Of a stretch of 64,000 bases of DNA, positions 44,531-54,569 are shown piece after piece (within the stretch, counting starts at the first letter, position 1; each line of letters starts with the position of its first letter). Made by a program: the position numbers and the translations under genes. Below the pieces are notes generated by a model. The model had not been told where the DNA came from and did not search any database. It saw only the letters and a list, made by a program, of their open reading frames with translations. The stretch is from Limibacterium fermenti (GTDB lineage Bacteria; Bacteroidota; Bacteroidia; Bacteroidales; Dysgonomonadaceae), in the NCBI RefSeq assembly GCF_041902845.1, contig NZ_CP159486.1, positions 1,178,001-1,242,000 of the forward strand. Direction: 5' to 3'.

Positions 44531-45778
44531 TCACTTTCTTCGCTCAATTAACGATTCGTATATTATATAACGTATATATTCACTAGCTTCAATATCATTT
44601 TCTGTTACTAATTCTAATTTTTTAAATAGAGTCAACAACTGAATCATATTTTCGACTAAGTGGGATTCTATAATCTGTTGTATTTTAGTTCGATGTTTCT
44701 TAAAGCTCTCATCCTTTGCTCTTTCGACCTTTCCTTTTACTAAAAACAATATTTCTTGAGGTTTCCTTATTTTTGATATTTCATTTATCAACTCAAATAA
44801 TTCGTCATGTATTTTTATAGAATTATCTACTTCTGCTAATTTTTCAACAAATTTTTTGGGGCTCAAACTATGAGCAATTGCTAATATATTAGTTTTGACT
44901 TTTGGGTTATGAGAGAATGAAGGTTGAATCATTATTTCTCGAGTAATATGTTCCGAGTCAACAAATTCTATACTTCCTATTGCATCAAATTTCAGAGCTT
45001 CTCGTTTTACTTCATCATTAGAAACCGCAATAATATTCTTCACAAATCCCAAACCTTTCAACTCCCTTTTGCCCTCTTCTTCAAAAAAAATTCTAATATA
45101 TGATTCATTATATTCAATGCGATTTAAGTTATAAACCAATTCTAATTCTTGCATTTTTTTATGCAGAGATAGTAATGCAGCAACTATAGTAATATTATTG
45201 TCATAATTATTATACCTATCTAAAGATATAATTGCACGAACATAGAACTGTTGGGTAGTTAGGTCTTGAAGTATCCGATATTTACGTCCTTTACTTCCTA
45301 TTTCTTCTTGTCTTAACAAGTCTAAGTTATATAGCAAAATACTACTTAATCCATTGTTCATTAGTGTTTTCGCATACTTGTCCATTCCATACAGCCAAGA
45401 GAAAAAATCACTCTTTGATGAATATTTAGGAATTGTGTCTATAGAAGACAATTTTAATTGGGATAAATTTTCACTTTTGCTTAAATCCGTAAAGCAAAAT
45501 GTTAACTTATTGTCATCATCGTGTACAACAATATTATTTAATGAACTTTCCAAATCTTCTTTATGAAATTTTTCATTGATTTCTTTTTGGATAGATACTA
45601 GTTTATTAGCACCAGAAATTTTGATAAAGTCATCTTTTAAGTTGTCAATTTTTAATGCCTTTAGAAAGGCTTTAGTTAAGTCGTCATCTTCATTGAGTAA
45701 CTTCAGTAACTCTTTGACAGTTATCCCTTTGTCTGTTAATTTGGATTTTGAAACATTATTAATTGTGAAGTCAGTCAT
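44531..45778 (-). CDS. hypothetical protein in defence island
   Basis: The 415-residue soluble protein has an N-terminal helical part with K-G-I-T-V-K-E-L-L-K-L-L near 17, a central mixed part with R-A-I-I-S-L-D-R-Y near 190, and a helical C-terminus. No nuclease, ATPase or membrane motif is recognisable. It lies between the PIN gene and an orphan sRNA, on its own terminator. The function is unknown; the position suggests defence. Confidence 0.6.
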   Translation of the reverse strand: MTDFTINNVSKSKLTDKGITVKELLKLLNEDDDLTKAFLKALKIDNLKDDFIKISGANKLVSIQKEINEKFHKEDLESSLNNIVVHDDDNKLTFCFTDLSKSENLSQLKLSSIDTIPKYSSKSDFFSWLYGMDKYAKTLMNNGLSSILLYNLDLLRQEEIGSKGRKYRILQDLTTQQFYVRAIISLDRYNNYDNNITIVAALLSLHKKMQELELVYNLNRIEYNESYIRIFFEEEGKRELKGLGFVKNIIAVSNDEVKREALKFDAIGSIEFVDSEHITREIMIQPSFSHNPKVKTNILAIAHSLSPKKFVEKLAEVDNSIKIHDELFELINEISKIRKPQEILFLVKGKVERAKDESFKKHRTKIQQIIESHLVENMIQLLTLFKKLELVTENDIEASEYIRYIIYESLIERRK

Positions 45779-46103
45779 ATTAATTTAATTTTATTCTTTT
45801 GGAAAGAAATCGTACATTGCCATAATTATTTTTATTGTTCATACTATAATTCTCTCCATAGATTATTAACTAAGGATGCTCTTCCGGGCAATCTTCCGGG
45901 CAATTTCTATTGCTTTTCGTTGGTCTTGAGTATTTCAGTATTCTTACTATTACTCTCACCTTTTATAGGCCACTTTCTAGAAGCAGGCACTTCATGATAA
46001 TTTTCTTCCTAAACCATCATTGGATTAATAAATAAGAATTCTTCTTATCGGCGAAGAGATTTGCCGGAGGGTTGTGAAGCGAAGTTAAAAATAGAAATAA
46101 GAA
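45779..46103. other. intergenic with tandem 12-mer
   Basis: CTTCCGGGCAAT occurs twice in tandem at 45881-45904. No gene or other signal was found. Confidence 0.4.
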
Positions 46104-46134
46104 TTTGTTATTTTACAAAATTCATCTACTTTTG
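46104..46134 (+). promoter_or_regulatory. near-perfect promoter of an orphan small RNA
   Basis: TTTG (46104-46107), 19 nt, TACTTTTG (46127-46134): both boxes match the Bacteroides sigma consensus. Confidence 0.7.
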
Positions 46135-46140
46135 CGGTTC

Positions 46141-46250
46141 AACTTAATTCATAAACTTGAAGATGACTATTTTTCAAGTTGTGGTCTCCAACCAAAAGAC
46201 AAATGGATTTCAGAAGATAGTAGCTTCGCAGTTTACTATCTTCTTTGTTT
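46141..46250 (+). ncRNA. candidate small RNA of about 110 nt
   Basis: Downstream of a near-perfect promoter lie two hairpins: AACTTGAA (46154-46161) with TTCAAGTT (46173-46180), and a 10-bp stem GAAGATAGTA (46213-46222) with TACTATCTTC (46234-46243) followed by TTTGTTT, a terminator. The single-stranded middle reads GTGGTCTCCAACC. A 35-codon frame from ATG 46163 runs through, so a small protein is an alternative. No known RNA family was recognised. Confidence 0.55.
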
Positions 46251-46534
46251 ATAGTCGTTTTCTATTTTAACTTTTCATATAATCTAAATTATTTAATTAC
46301 TTATGTATATCGAAAAATCCGAGTATCTCTTATGGGGATTCATTGGCCATCTCGCAAAGTTTTTCTGCATTTCTTATCGCTTTTTGTATATTTCCATTTT
46401 CTATAGATTATTATATCTGAAATATTTTTTGCCTTTGAGTATCTATGCATAAATTTTCTTAACTCTGGCAATAAATAACTAGACTAACGATATGTCTTTG
46501 GGGGAGACTTCACTATTCTGCGCTATTCGTGCTG

Positions 46535-46948
46535 TTATTCTCTATCTTTTAATAGCTTCTCTAGTATTTTAATTTTTTCCTGTTCTTTTTCCAGCAATTT
46601 TTCGCAAAGTTCTACAATCTTGTCAGCAGGGTCGAAATGGTTTATACTATTATCAATCGCTACATATCCTTTACCGTGATTAGTATCTATACTATTATTC
46701 TTAATGATCACCGTCACCGGATCTTCTTCCAGTTCCTTAATCAATTCGGGGGCAACGTTCAGCGCTTTGGCGAATTTTTCGACCATGTCATCCTCAATGA
46801 CTTTCTTCTTTTCGTAAAAAGATACCAGTGTCTGACTGATTCCCATATCAGCGGCCAAAGCTTCCTGTTTAATGCCTAATGCATGGCGATATCGCCTAAT
46901 GGCGTGCCCGTGGTGGGTGTTCTTTATTGTTTGTTCCTTTGTTTCCAT
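46535..46948 (-). CDS. XRE-family HTH regulator
   Basis: I choose ATG 46948 (M-E-T-K-E-Q), giving 137 residues, because the -7 box at 46980-46973 places the RNA start downstream of the other in-frame ATG at 46975. The HTH is clear near residues 20-65 (L-G-I-K-Q-E-A-L-A-A-D-M-G-I-S-Q-T-L-V-S). The C-terminus is a coiled coil (D-K-I-V-E-L-C-E-K-L-L), probably for dimerisation. Target unknown. Confidence 0.8.
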   Translation of the reverse strand: METKEQTIKNTHHGHAIRRYRHALGIKQEALAADMGISQTLVSFYEKKKVIEDDMVEKFAKALNVAPELIKELEEDPVTVIIKNNSIDTNHGKGYVAIDNSINHFDPADKIVELCEKLLEKEQEKIKILEKLLKDRE

Positions 46949-46972
46949 TTGTAGAAAGTATTTTATTACCCG

Positions 46973-46980
46973 CAAATATA
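46973..46980 (-). promoter_or_regulatory. -7 element of XRE gene
   Basis: TATATTTG on the reverse strand. It overlaps the upstream in-frame ATG region, which favours the later start codon. Confidence 0.5.
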
Positions 46981-47150
46981 GACAATAAACTGGATAGATT
47001 CATAATTATCAATGGGAAATTGATAAATAGCAATCGGTTTCCTAACATATATTTCGTAAAAACTTATTTACTTTGGGGCTCAAACAAAAAATAGATCAAC
47101 TTAAAAAACAAAATGCTATGGGTCCATAACAAAATCTAAAAATGAATGAT

Positions 47151-47158
47151 TATCTTTG
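47151..47158 (+). promoter_or_regulatory. -7 element of 6S-like RNA
   Basis: TATCTTTG matches TAnnTTTG; transcription would begin near 47165. Confidence 0.55.
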
Positions 47159-47164
47159 CACCGT

Positions 47165-47350
47165 TAAACTACGGTACAAAATAATATAGCGCTTTTTTGA
47201 TCTTCATAACGAATCCGCAAAATTCTAAGCAAAAGATCGAGAATGGAAGCGCCCTTAGCAATAAGGGCGTGGACATTGTTCTATTCTTTTGCGAAGGCCC
47301 TTGCGGAGCCCGTTATGGGGAATAGCGACAATCGTCCGCGCCTCTTTTTT
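47165..47350 (+). ncRNA. rod-shaped RNA, candidate 6S RNA (ssrS)
   Basis: The sequence folds as a long rod: CATAACG (47205-47211) with CGTTATG (47311-47317), TCCGCAA (47214-47220) with TTGCGGA (47301-47307), GCAAAAGA (47229) with TCTTTTGC region (47285-47292), and an apical hairpin CGCCCTTA-GCAA-TAAGGGCG (47250-47269). A T-run ends it near 47350. Length of about 185 nt and a rod with internal bubbles fit 6S RNA, which binds RNA polymerase. I did not match it to a covariance model. Confidence 0.55.
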
Positions 47351-47692
47351 ATATCCGCGCATATACTTTAGAGTCCGTATGGAATAAGATTTTAGAAGCA
47401 CGATTATCCGCAGTCTTATTCCTTAACCGATAGAATACCGATTCTTCGCCTGAACGATTGCCCTCTTGCCTCAGAGGATTTCAGCTACTTGCTAACTCCC
47501 CTTACTTTATCCGACGTTAGCCGGAAACATCCGTTTGATTCTTCTGTAATCCGTCCATTGAATGAGTTATATCTCACTCTTATTTAGCGATATAATCGGG
47601 TTGAAGAGTCGTGACGGGTCTTTTAATTCATGAAGGTAGTGTATAATAATATCTAATAATTGATCCATCAATTTAAAAACAAAATCTATAAA
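47351..47692. other. leader region of the SusC operon
   Basis: GGAATAAGA (about 47382) and TCTTATTCC (about 47417) can pair. No ECF sigma/anti-sigma gene precedes the SusC gene, and no clear promoter was identified. Confidence 0.4.
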
Positions 47693-50600
47693 ATGAAAGA
47701 AGTGATTTTAAGTTTAAGGAAAGGAATGATGTTCCTGTTAATGTGGGCATTTTCCATCTGTTTATTCGCTCAGGCCGTCAACGTAAGAGGGACGGTTACC
47801 GATGCCAAAGGAGAGCCTTTGATAGGCGTATCGGTGAGAATACAAGGACGCGGAGCCGGCACGGTGACCGATTCCCAAGGCAACTTTACGTTACCCAACG
47901 TATCGCCCGATGCGGTATTGGAGATTTCGTATGTAGGAATGCTTTCTCAAACCGTGGCACTTGACGGCAAAACAACCGTGAATATTGTTTTGCAAGAGGA
48001 TGCGGAAGCATTGGAGGAAGTGGTGGTGATTGGGTATGGTACCGCACGTAAGATCGACCTGACGGGCTCTACCTCTTCCTTGGGTGGGGATAGACTCCGA
48101 TTGAAGAGTACACCGCAGCTTTCCAGCCAAATGCAAGGACAAATGGCCGGTGTACAAATCACACGTTCGAGCGGTGATCCATCAGCAGGAGCGACTATCC
48201 GTGTGCGTGGTGTTACGACCATGTCGACCAACGATCCGTTGGTAATCGTGGATGGCATACCGGGTACCCTTACAGATATTGCTCCTGAAGATGTAAAAGA
48301 CATTCAGGTGCTGAAGGATGCAGCATCTGCCGCCATCTACGGTTCACGTGCGGCTGCCGGTGTTATCTTAGTCACGACAAAACGTGCCCAAAATAACGAA
48401 TTTCACCTGTCATACAATGGGGAATACGGCATGGATGCACCAACGACCAAGCCAAAATTCACCAATGCCGTACAATGGATGCGCGGTCTTAACGAATTGG
48501 CTTTCAGCGATGGTGCTTCTTCTCCTTCGTCACTTTACTCGGAAGATTTAATCAATAATTACACCCAACTGCGGGATGATGATCCTGACCGCTATGCCGA
48601 CACTGACTTCATGAACCTGGGCTTAAAGAGTAGTACCCATCACCAACGTCATTCACTCTCTCTTAGCGGCGGAACTGCTAACCTGAAAACAAACTTCAGT
48701 TTTAACTACTTTGATTCGGAAGCTCTTATAAATAAAAAAGACTATGAGCGTTTTAACATCCGTACCAACAATGACTATACGATCAACAACTGGATATCTG
48801 CAAATGTAGACTTGAACCTGCTCTATTCTAACGCGAATGAACCACATCTCTCCATCGGTGAGCTGATGGAACGTGCACCAATCTACAACGCCTATTGGTC
48901 TGATGGACGTTTTGCCGATGGCAAAGATGGTGACAATCCCATTGCGCAACGTGAATTGAGCGGATTAATAAAAAAGCAAAACTATCGGATTGGCGGAAAG
49001 TTACAGCTAGTTCTTACTCCTTTAAAAGGATTGGCTTTAACAGCCATCATTGCTCCCCAATACTCTTTCTATAAGGGGAAAGATCATAGAAAAAGATATG
49101 AAGTCTACCGAATCACTGGTGATCCTATCCCCGGAGTCGGTTATTCCTCAACCAACCTCAGCGAAACCCGCAACGACAATCATAGTTTAACAAAACAGTT
49201 TTATGTAAACTATCAACTGCAACTAAAACGCCACTCTATCGGATTGATGGCCGGTTATGAAGATTATTCTTATAAATGGGAAGAAGAAGGCGCCTCACGT
49301 ACCAATTACAGTTTGGTAAACTTCCCCTACTTGGATTTAGGGCCTGAGGATTATCAATTCAACAGCGGAAAAGCTGGGCATAATGCGTATCGTTCATTCT
49401 TTGGGCGTATTATGTATTCTTGGGCAGACCGTTATATGTTGCAAGCGAATATCCGTTCTGATGGGTCTTCCCGTTTTGCTCAGGGTTATCGTTGGGGTAC
49501 ATTCCCTTCATTCAGTGCCGGTTGGGCTATCTCTGAAGAGCCTTGGTTCAATAAGAGAGTTGTCGATTTTCTGAAGCTACGCGGTTCTATCGGACAGTTG
49601 GGTAACGAGCGTATTGGTTCAGAATTCCCATACCAAGCCAAGTTGTCTTTCGGTACAGGTTTTATTCCCAATGCTTCTACCGGTATTTCTGACATTGTGC
49701 AGACGGCTTATCAGATGGATTACGCATTCAAAGACTTGACTTGGGAAACAACGACGACCTATGGTATTGGTGCAGACATCACCTTGTTAAAAAACAGGTT
49801 GCGTGCTTCGGTTGATTACTATTACAAAAAGACGACGGATATGTTGATGGAGGTAGGATTTCCTTCCTATTTCGGATATAACGCACCGCAAAACAATGCG
49901 GCCGACATGAACACGACAGGTTGGGATTTCGAACTTTCGTGGAACGACCAGATCAAAGACTTCCATTACGGCGTAAGTTTCAATTTATCTGATTATCGTT
50001 CGAGAATGGGATATATGGCAGACAGACAAAAAATTGATGATAACAGAATCACCGAAGAAGGTTCTTACTATAATGAATGGTATGGCTACAAAAATATGGG
50101 AATCATTCTGAACGATGTCGCCATGTTCGACGAGAACGGCGATCCGATTGCAGTCTTGACCAATAACGATAAAGCCGGAAACATCCGCTACCGGGATATC
50201 GATGGCGATGGTAAAATCACCGCTTCCAACGATCGTGTACGTTTGGGCAACTCTTTGCCGGAAATGCAATACGGCGGATCTCTTTGGGGTGAATGGAAAG
50301 GCGTCGATTTCAACTTATCATTCCAAGGTATCGGACACCAACTTGCTTATTGGTCATGGCCAGGCACACCGTTCAATTATCAAGCCTATGCCTGCCCGGT
50401 GAATCTAATCGAAAGCCATTGGAGTCCAACGGCCACAGATGAGGAAAATGCGAAGGTAAAATACCCGAAGTTGACAACCAACAATGCCAATATTTACGCC
50501 AAAAGCGACTTCTACCTTTTCAACGGGGCTTATATGCGTATCAAAAATATCACATTGGGATATACCCTTCCGTCCGAAATTACAAAGAATTTATCTGTCA

Positions 50601-50737
50601 ATAAGTTGAGACTTTATTTCAGTGCTAACGACCTGCCCGCTTTCTCAAAATATCCCGAAGGATACGATCCGGAATGGAATCATAGCGGTGATCTCCTCTT
50701 GTCTTCTTATATTTTTGGTTTGAATGTTTCATTTTAA
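47693..50737 (+). CDS. SusC/RagA-family TonB-dependent outer-membrane transporter
   Basis: I take ATG 47693 (M-K-E-V-I-L), 1014 residues. A signal peptide (to about 26) is followed by the CarboxypepD_reg-like domain (V-R-G-T-V-T-D-A-K-G-E-P-L-I-G-V near 30), then the plug with L-E-E-V-V-V-I-G-Y-G-T near 108 and I-R-G/V-R-G repeats, and a beta-barrel that ends in aromatic F-G-L-N-V-S-F. It imports glycans or peptides bound by the SusD partner that follows after 15 bp. No TonB-box-linked sigma regulator is visible, so the substrate is unknown. Confidence 0.95.
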   Translation: MKEVILSLRKGMMFLLMWAFSICLFAQAVNVRGTVTDAKGEPLIGVSVRIQGRGAGTVTDSQGNFTLPNVSPDAVLEISYVGMLSQTVALDGKTTVNIVLQEDAEALEEVVVIGYGTARKIDLTGSTSSLGGDRLRLKSTPQLSSQMQGQMAGVQITRSSGDPSAGATIRVRGVTTMSTNDPLVIVDGIPGTLTDIAPEDVKDIQVLKDAASAAIYGSRAAAGVILVTTKRAQNNEFHLSYNGEYGMDAPTTKPKFTNAVQWMRGLNELAFSDGASSPSSLYSEDLINNYTQLRDDDPDRYADTDFMNLGLKSSTHHQRHSLSLSGGTANLKTNFSFNYFDSEALINKKDYERFNIRTNNDYTINNWISANVDLNLLYSNANEPHLSIGELMERAPIYNAYWSDGRFADGKDGDNPIAQRELSGLIKKQNYRIGGKLQLVLTPLKGLALTAIIAPQYSFYKGKDHRKRYEVYRITGDPIPGVGYSSTNLSETRNDNHSLTKQFYVNYQLQLKRHSIGLMAGYEDYSYKWEEEGASRTNYSLVNFPYLDLGPEDYQFNSGKAGHNAYRSFFGRIMYSWADRYMLQANIRSDGSSRFAQGYRWGTFPSFSAGWAISEEPWFNKRVVDFLKLRGSIGQLGNERIGSEFPYQAKLSFGTGFIPNASTGISDIVQTAYQMDYAFKDLTWETTTTYGIGADITLLKNRLRASVDYYYKKTTDMLMEVGFPSYFGYNAPQNNAADMNTTGWDFELSWNDQIKDFHYGVSFNLSDYRSRMGYMADRQKIDDNRITEEGSYYNEWYGYKNMGIILNDVAMFDENGDPIAVLTNNDKAGNIRYRDIDGDGKITASNDRVRLGNSLPEMQYGGSLWGEWKGVDFNLSFQGIGHQLAYWSWPGTPFNYQAYACPVNLIESHWSPTATDEENAKVKYPKLTTNNANIYAKSDFYLFNGAYMRIKNITLGYTLPSEITKNLSVNKLRLYFSANDLPAFSKYPEGYDPEWNHSGDLLLSSYIFGLNVSF

Positions 50738-50752
50738 TTAAAGAATCCAGTT

Positions 50753-52591
50753 ATGAATAAAATACGCAAATATTTACTCGCCGGAATGGTGGCATTTGGT
50801 ATGGCTGCTTGTGCTAATCTTGATCTGAACCCATTATCGGAAGGATCGAGTGAGAATTGGTATCATGATGAAACCGAAATAGAAATGTCTCTCAACGATT
50901 TGTGGAGACCGGATTTTTTCCCGATTGATGCAATTTATTGGGATGACGATTTATTAAACCGTAATGGTTCTAACGAAATCACGTTAGGAACAGTAACCTC
51001 TCAATGGGGAACTGCTTCAAGCCGTTGGACCTCATTATATAAATCCATCGCCCGTGCAACAAAAGTTATCGATGCGTTGGATAATGGGGTGGCAGCAGGA
51101 ATAAGCGAAAGTAAAGTTAATCAATACAAAGGAGAAGCCTATTTTATGATAGGATTCGCTTATTGCGAATTGACGGCCTATTATGGAGATTGTGTATTAA
51201 ATAAAGGTATGACCTTAGACGAAGCCTATGTGGCAACCCGTTCGCCCAAAAATGAAGTGTTGGCCTATGCCTATAACTGTTTAGATAAGGCGGCCGAATA
51301 TTTGCCAGACTCCTATAAAGCCCAACAACGGCCGACCAAAGGGGCAGCCCTTGGTTTTAAAGCCCGTTTCGCGCTCTTCCACGGAGACTGGCAAACGGCA
51401 GTGGATGCCGCAGATAAGTGTATGAAGTTGGGTGTTTACCAATTGCACGACAACTATCGCGAAATGTTCAAAGCAAACAGTTCTCCTGAATTCATGTTCT
51501 ATTTCAAAGGTGATTTGACGCTAAAGAAAGGATATGGTTTCATGTCGAATGTTCAGGGTTTTGTCATTCGTAAAGTCGGTGGTCACTGTAACCAAAGCCC
51601 GTCGTTGGAGTTGCTTTGCTCTTACACCTGCACGGATGGCTTGCCTATCGATCAATCCCCACTCTATAATCCGAAAGATCCGTTTGGCAACCGCGACCCG
51701 CGTTTAGCGATGACAATCCAACCGTTCAAAACGAAGTACTCTTCTGATTATGCAGAGTATGAAGCATCTAAAAAAGATGGTACATTCCCTGAAAAATATC
51801 AGGATTACATCACTCTGGGTTATGAATTCAACCCCAGTCCTTATGCCAATAAAGTATATGAAGTGGCTACTGGCAACATGGTGGTTAATACTGATGCGAA
51901 AGCTTCGAACCAACACTCGGCGTACAACGGATTGATCATTCGTAAATTCGTGAAAGATGATTGGAAAGATTTCAATAATTACGGTTTAGTGGCAGACAAC
52001 TGCTATCCTTACTTGCGTTATGCCGAAGTCCTAATGACCTATATCGAAGCTAAGAATGAGATGGGACAATGTACGCAAGAAGATTTGGACAAAACCATCA
52101 ACCTGTTGCGTGAACGTGCTTATCGGGGGACCGGTATTGCTTACCCACGTGTAGAAGTAGCTTCGCAGGCTGCTTTACGTAAGATCATCCGCATGGATCG
52201 CCGTTCGGAATTTGCATTCGAAGGGGTACGCTATCGTGACTTGTTGCGTTGGCGTATCGCTGAAAAATCGCATAACAAATCGATGTACTACTTGTCCCGT
52301 GCTTGGTCCAATTCTGCCAACTGGAATGGTTTGACCGGCAGTGAATCAAACATTGAGCTGTCTAAAGATTTCATGACCTTACTGAAGAACTGGGACGAAG
52401 GTAATTACCCCATCGGTGGCGTACCTACAATCGACGAAAATGGCTTACCTGACCTTTCCCCGATGGAAACAGCCGGATATATCACCACATTCTATAAAAT
52501 GTCGTTCGACGCAAAGAAAAACTATCTGTGGCCCATCCCCGCGAACGATATTCTAGTCAATAGCAATTTAACGCAGAATGAAGGTTATTAA
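50753..52591 (+). CDS. SusD/RagB-family surface lipoprotein
   Basis: The 612-residue protein has a lipoprotein signal (M-A-A-C, Cys near 20), then L-D-L-N-P-L, the typical SusD N-terminus. TPR-like helices follow and the family signatures Y-L-R-Y-A-E-V-L-M near 420 and R-R-S-E-F-A-F-E-G-V-R-Y-x-D-L-L-R-W near 485. The C-terminus has L-W-P-I-P. It caps the SusC barrel and binds substrate at the cell surface. Confidence 0.95.
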   Translation: MNKIRKYLLAGMVAFGMAACANLDLNPLSEGSSENWYHDETEIEMSLNDLWRPDFFPIDAIYWDDDLLNRNGSNEITLGTVTSQWGTASSRWTSLYKSIARATKVIDALDNGVAAGISESKVNQYKGEAYFMIGFAYCELTAYYGDCVLNKGMTLDEAYVATRSPKNEVLAYAYNCLDKAAEYLPDSYKAQQRPTKGAALGFKARFALFHGDWQTAVDAADKCMKLGVYQLHDNYREMFKANSSPEFMFYFKGDLTLKKGYGFMSNVQGFVIRKVGGHCNQSPSLELLCSYTCTDGLPIDQSPLYNPKDPFGNRDPRLAMTIQPFKTKYSSDYAEYEASKKDGTFPEKYQDYITLGYEFNPSPYANKVYEVATGNMVVNTDAKASNQHSAYNGLIIRKFVKDDWKDFNNYGLVADNCYPYLRYAEVLMTYIEAKNEMGQCTQEDLDKTINLLRERAYRGTGIAYPRVEVASQAALRKIIRMDRRSEFAFEGVRYRDLLRWRIAEKSHNKSMYYLSRAWSNSANWNGLTGSESNIELSKDFMTLLKNWDEGNYPIGGVPTIDENGLPDLSPMETAGYITTFYKMSFDAKKNYLWPIPANDILVNSNLTQNEGY

Positions 52592-52606
52592 TATTATCTG
52601 ATATTT

Positions 52607-52665
52607 ACCCCAGTTGTAGAACTTGTTTATCCCGGGAATTTTCAGATTACAACTGGGGTGTTTTT
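52607..52665 (+). terminator. terminator of the SusC-SusD operon
   Basis: ACCCCAGTTGTA (52607-52618) pairs perfectly with TACAACTGGGGT (52648-52659), followed by GTTTTT. The 12-bp stem lies 15 bp after the SusD stop. Confidence 0.85.
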
Positions 52666-52824
52666 ATGTGTATGTTAGCTCTGTGGCAATCAGGATGATA
52701 TAGGAGAAGAAGTCCTCCGCCGAGATTGCCAACGGTCTGCAAGGCTATTACGCGCATTATGCAACGGGAATATAAAAAAATAAATAATATACTAAAATGA
52801 ACTCGATATTAAAAGAAAAAAATT

Positions 52825-54531
52825 ATGATTTCAAAAAAAATTGTTCAAATACTAAGCATGAGTTTTGTTTTATTGATACTGAATTATTCAGGAATATCAG
52901 GACAAAATAAAGAATATGATGTGGTCATTTACGGTGGCACTTCTGCCGGAATTGCATCGGCCATCCAAACATCGAGAATGGGGAAATCCGTCGTGATCAT
53001 TGAGCCGACTCACCGCATAGGAGGATTGACAACCGGAGGATTAGGACAGACCGATATCGGAAATAAACAGGTGATTGGAGGAATATCCCGTGAATTTTAT
53101 CAAAATATCCGAAAATACTACGACGATCCAAAAAATTGGAAATGGCAGGATAGAAGTGAATATATAGATGGAGGACAAACAAGAACAAAAAAGGGCGAAG
53201 AAGCCATGTGGACATTCGAACCTTCCGCCGCTTTAAAAGTATACCATCAAATGATTTCCGAAGAAAAAATTGATATTGTGTATGGCGAAAGATTAAACAG
53301 AAAGAGCGGTATTCGTAAAAAAGGCAACAAAATTGAATCGATTGAAATGGAGAACGGTTCACAATATACCGGAAAAATGTTTATAGACGCAACCTATGAA
53401 GGAGACCTGATGGCAGCTGTGGATGTCAGCTATAGGGTGGGGCGGGAGTCCAACCGTGAATACGGAGAAACATTAAACGGTGTGCAGGCTAATAAAATCA
53501 GCGCCACACTCAAATGGACGCTTTCCCGAAACGCTTATAATCACAATTTTGTGGACAGAGTCGATCCTTATATTATCAAAGGATATCCGGAAAGCGGTTT
53601 TCTCCCGTACCTCACTGAAGGTACTCCTGGCGTGGATGGGGAGGGTGACGATAAAGTGCAGGCTTACTGCTTCCGGATGACACTGACCGACCACCCTGAC
53701 AACCGGATACCTTTCAAGAAACCTGAAAACTATGACGAGCGGAATTATGAACTGCTTTTCAGAAACTATGAAGCGGACAGCGGATCGGAGATGAATCAGA
53801 TGCCTTGGATCAATTCGCCAATGCCGAACAGGAAAACCGACACGAATAACAGAAGAGGATTTTCTACGGATTTTATCGGGCAGAATTACGATTATCCGGA
53901 TGCATCTTATGAAGAACGCGAAAAGATTATCCGGGCCCATAGGGATTATCAACAGGGGTTGATGTGGACATTGGCCTATCATCCGCGTATTCCGCAGAAA
54001 ATAAGGGCTGAAATATCCAGATGGGGTACTTGTAAAGATGAATATGAGAAAGGCAGTGAAGGATGGCAGGAACAACTCTACATCAGGGAAGCGCGGCGGA
54101 TGGTCAGCGACTATGTGATGACACAAAAAAATTGCGAACGGAGCGAAATTGTAAATGATCCCGTCGCAATGGGGGCCTACGGAATGGACTCGCATCACAC
54201 ACAGAGATATGTAGATGCAAACGGATTCGTGCAGAATGAAGGAAATGTAGAAGCACACGTACCCTATGCCTATCCGATCAGCTATAGATCCATTGTGCCC
54301 AAGAAAGAAGAATGTGAAAATTTACTAGTCCCTGTTTGTGTAAGCGCGACACATATAGCTTTCGGATCCATCCGTATGGAACCGGTGTTTATGGTGTTGG
54401 GACAATCTGCAGCCACCGCTGCATGTCAGGCTATAGAGGAAGGTGTGGCGGTACAGGATATCAATTATCCGGCTTTACAAAACACTTTATTAAAAGATAA
54501 ACAGATTCTGGAAGTTCAAATCAATAAATAA
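52825..54531 (+). CDS. secreted FAD-dependent oxidoreductase, paralogue 1
   Basis: The 568-residue protein has a signal peptide (to about 27) and an FAD-binding GxGxxG-like N-terminus: Y-D-V-V-I-Y-G-G-T-S-A-G-I-A near 32, then R-I-G-G-L-T-T-G-G-L-G near 68. This is the FAD_oxidored layout of proteins often annotated as xanthan lyase-like. E-P-V-F-M-V-L-G-Q-S-A-A-T-A-A near 525 closes the FAD domain. It lies after the SusCD terminator. It could process the imported polysaccharide or its sugars; the substrate is not predictable. Confidence 0.85.
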   Translation: MISKKIVQILSMSFVLLILNYSGISGQNKEYDVVIYGGTSAGIASAIQTSRMGKSVVIIEPTHRIGGLTTGGLGQTDIGNKQVIGGISREFYQNIRKYYDDPKNWKWQDRSEYIDGGQTRTKKGEEAMWTFEPSAALKVYHQMISEEKIDIVYGERLNRKSGIRKKGNKIESIEMENGSQYTGKMFIDATYEGDLMAAVDVSYRVGRESNREYGETLNGVQANKISATLKWTLSRNAYNHNFVDRVDPYIIKGYPESGFLPYLTEGTPGVDGEGDDKVQAYCFRMTLTDHPDNRIPFKKPENYDERNYELLFRNYEADSGSEMNQMPWINSPMPNRKTDTNNRRGFSTDFIGQNYDYPDASYEEREKIIRAHRDYQQGLMWTLAYHPRIPQKIRAEISRWGTCKDEYEKGSEGWQEQLYIREARRMVSDYVMTQKNCERSEIVNDPVAMGAYGMDSHHTQRYVDANGFVQNEGNVEAHVPYAYPISYRSIVPKKEECENLLVPVCVSATHIAFGSIRMEPVFMVLGQSAATAACQAIEEGVAVQDINYPALQNTLLKDKQILEVQINK

Positions 54532-54569
54532 ATATGTGATAATGCATTTCACCAACATAAAATAACGTT

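Noticed and set aside
53473..54258. Reverse-strand open frame of 261 codons
   Set aside because: It lies opposite a clear FAD oxidoreductase and is rich in His/Ile/Phe in the way antisense frames are.
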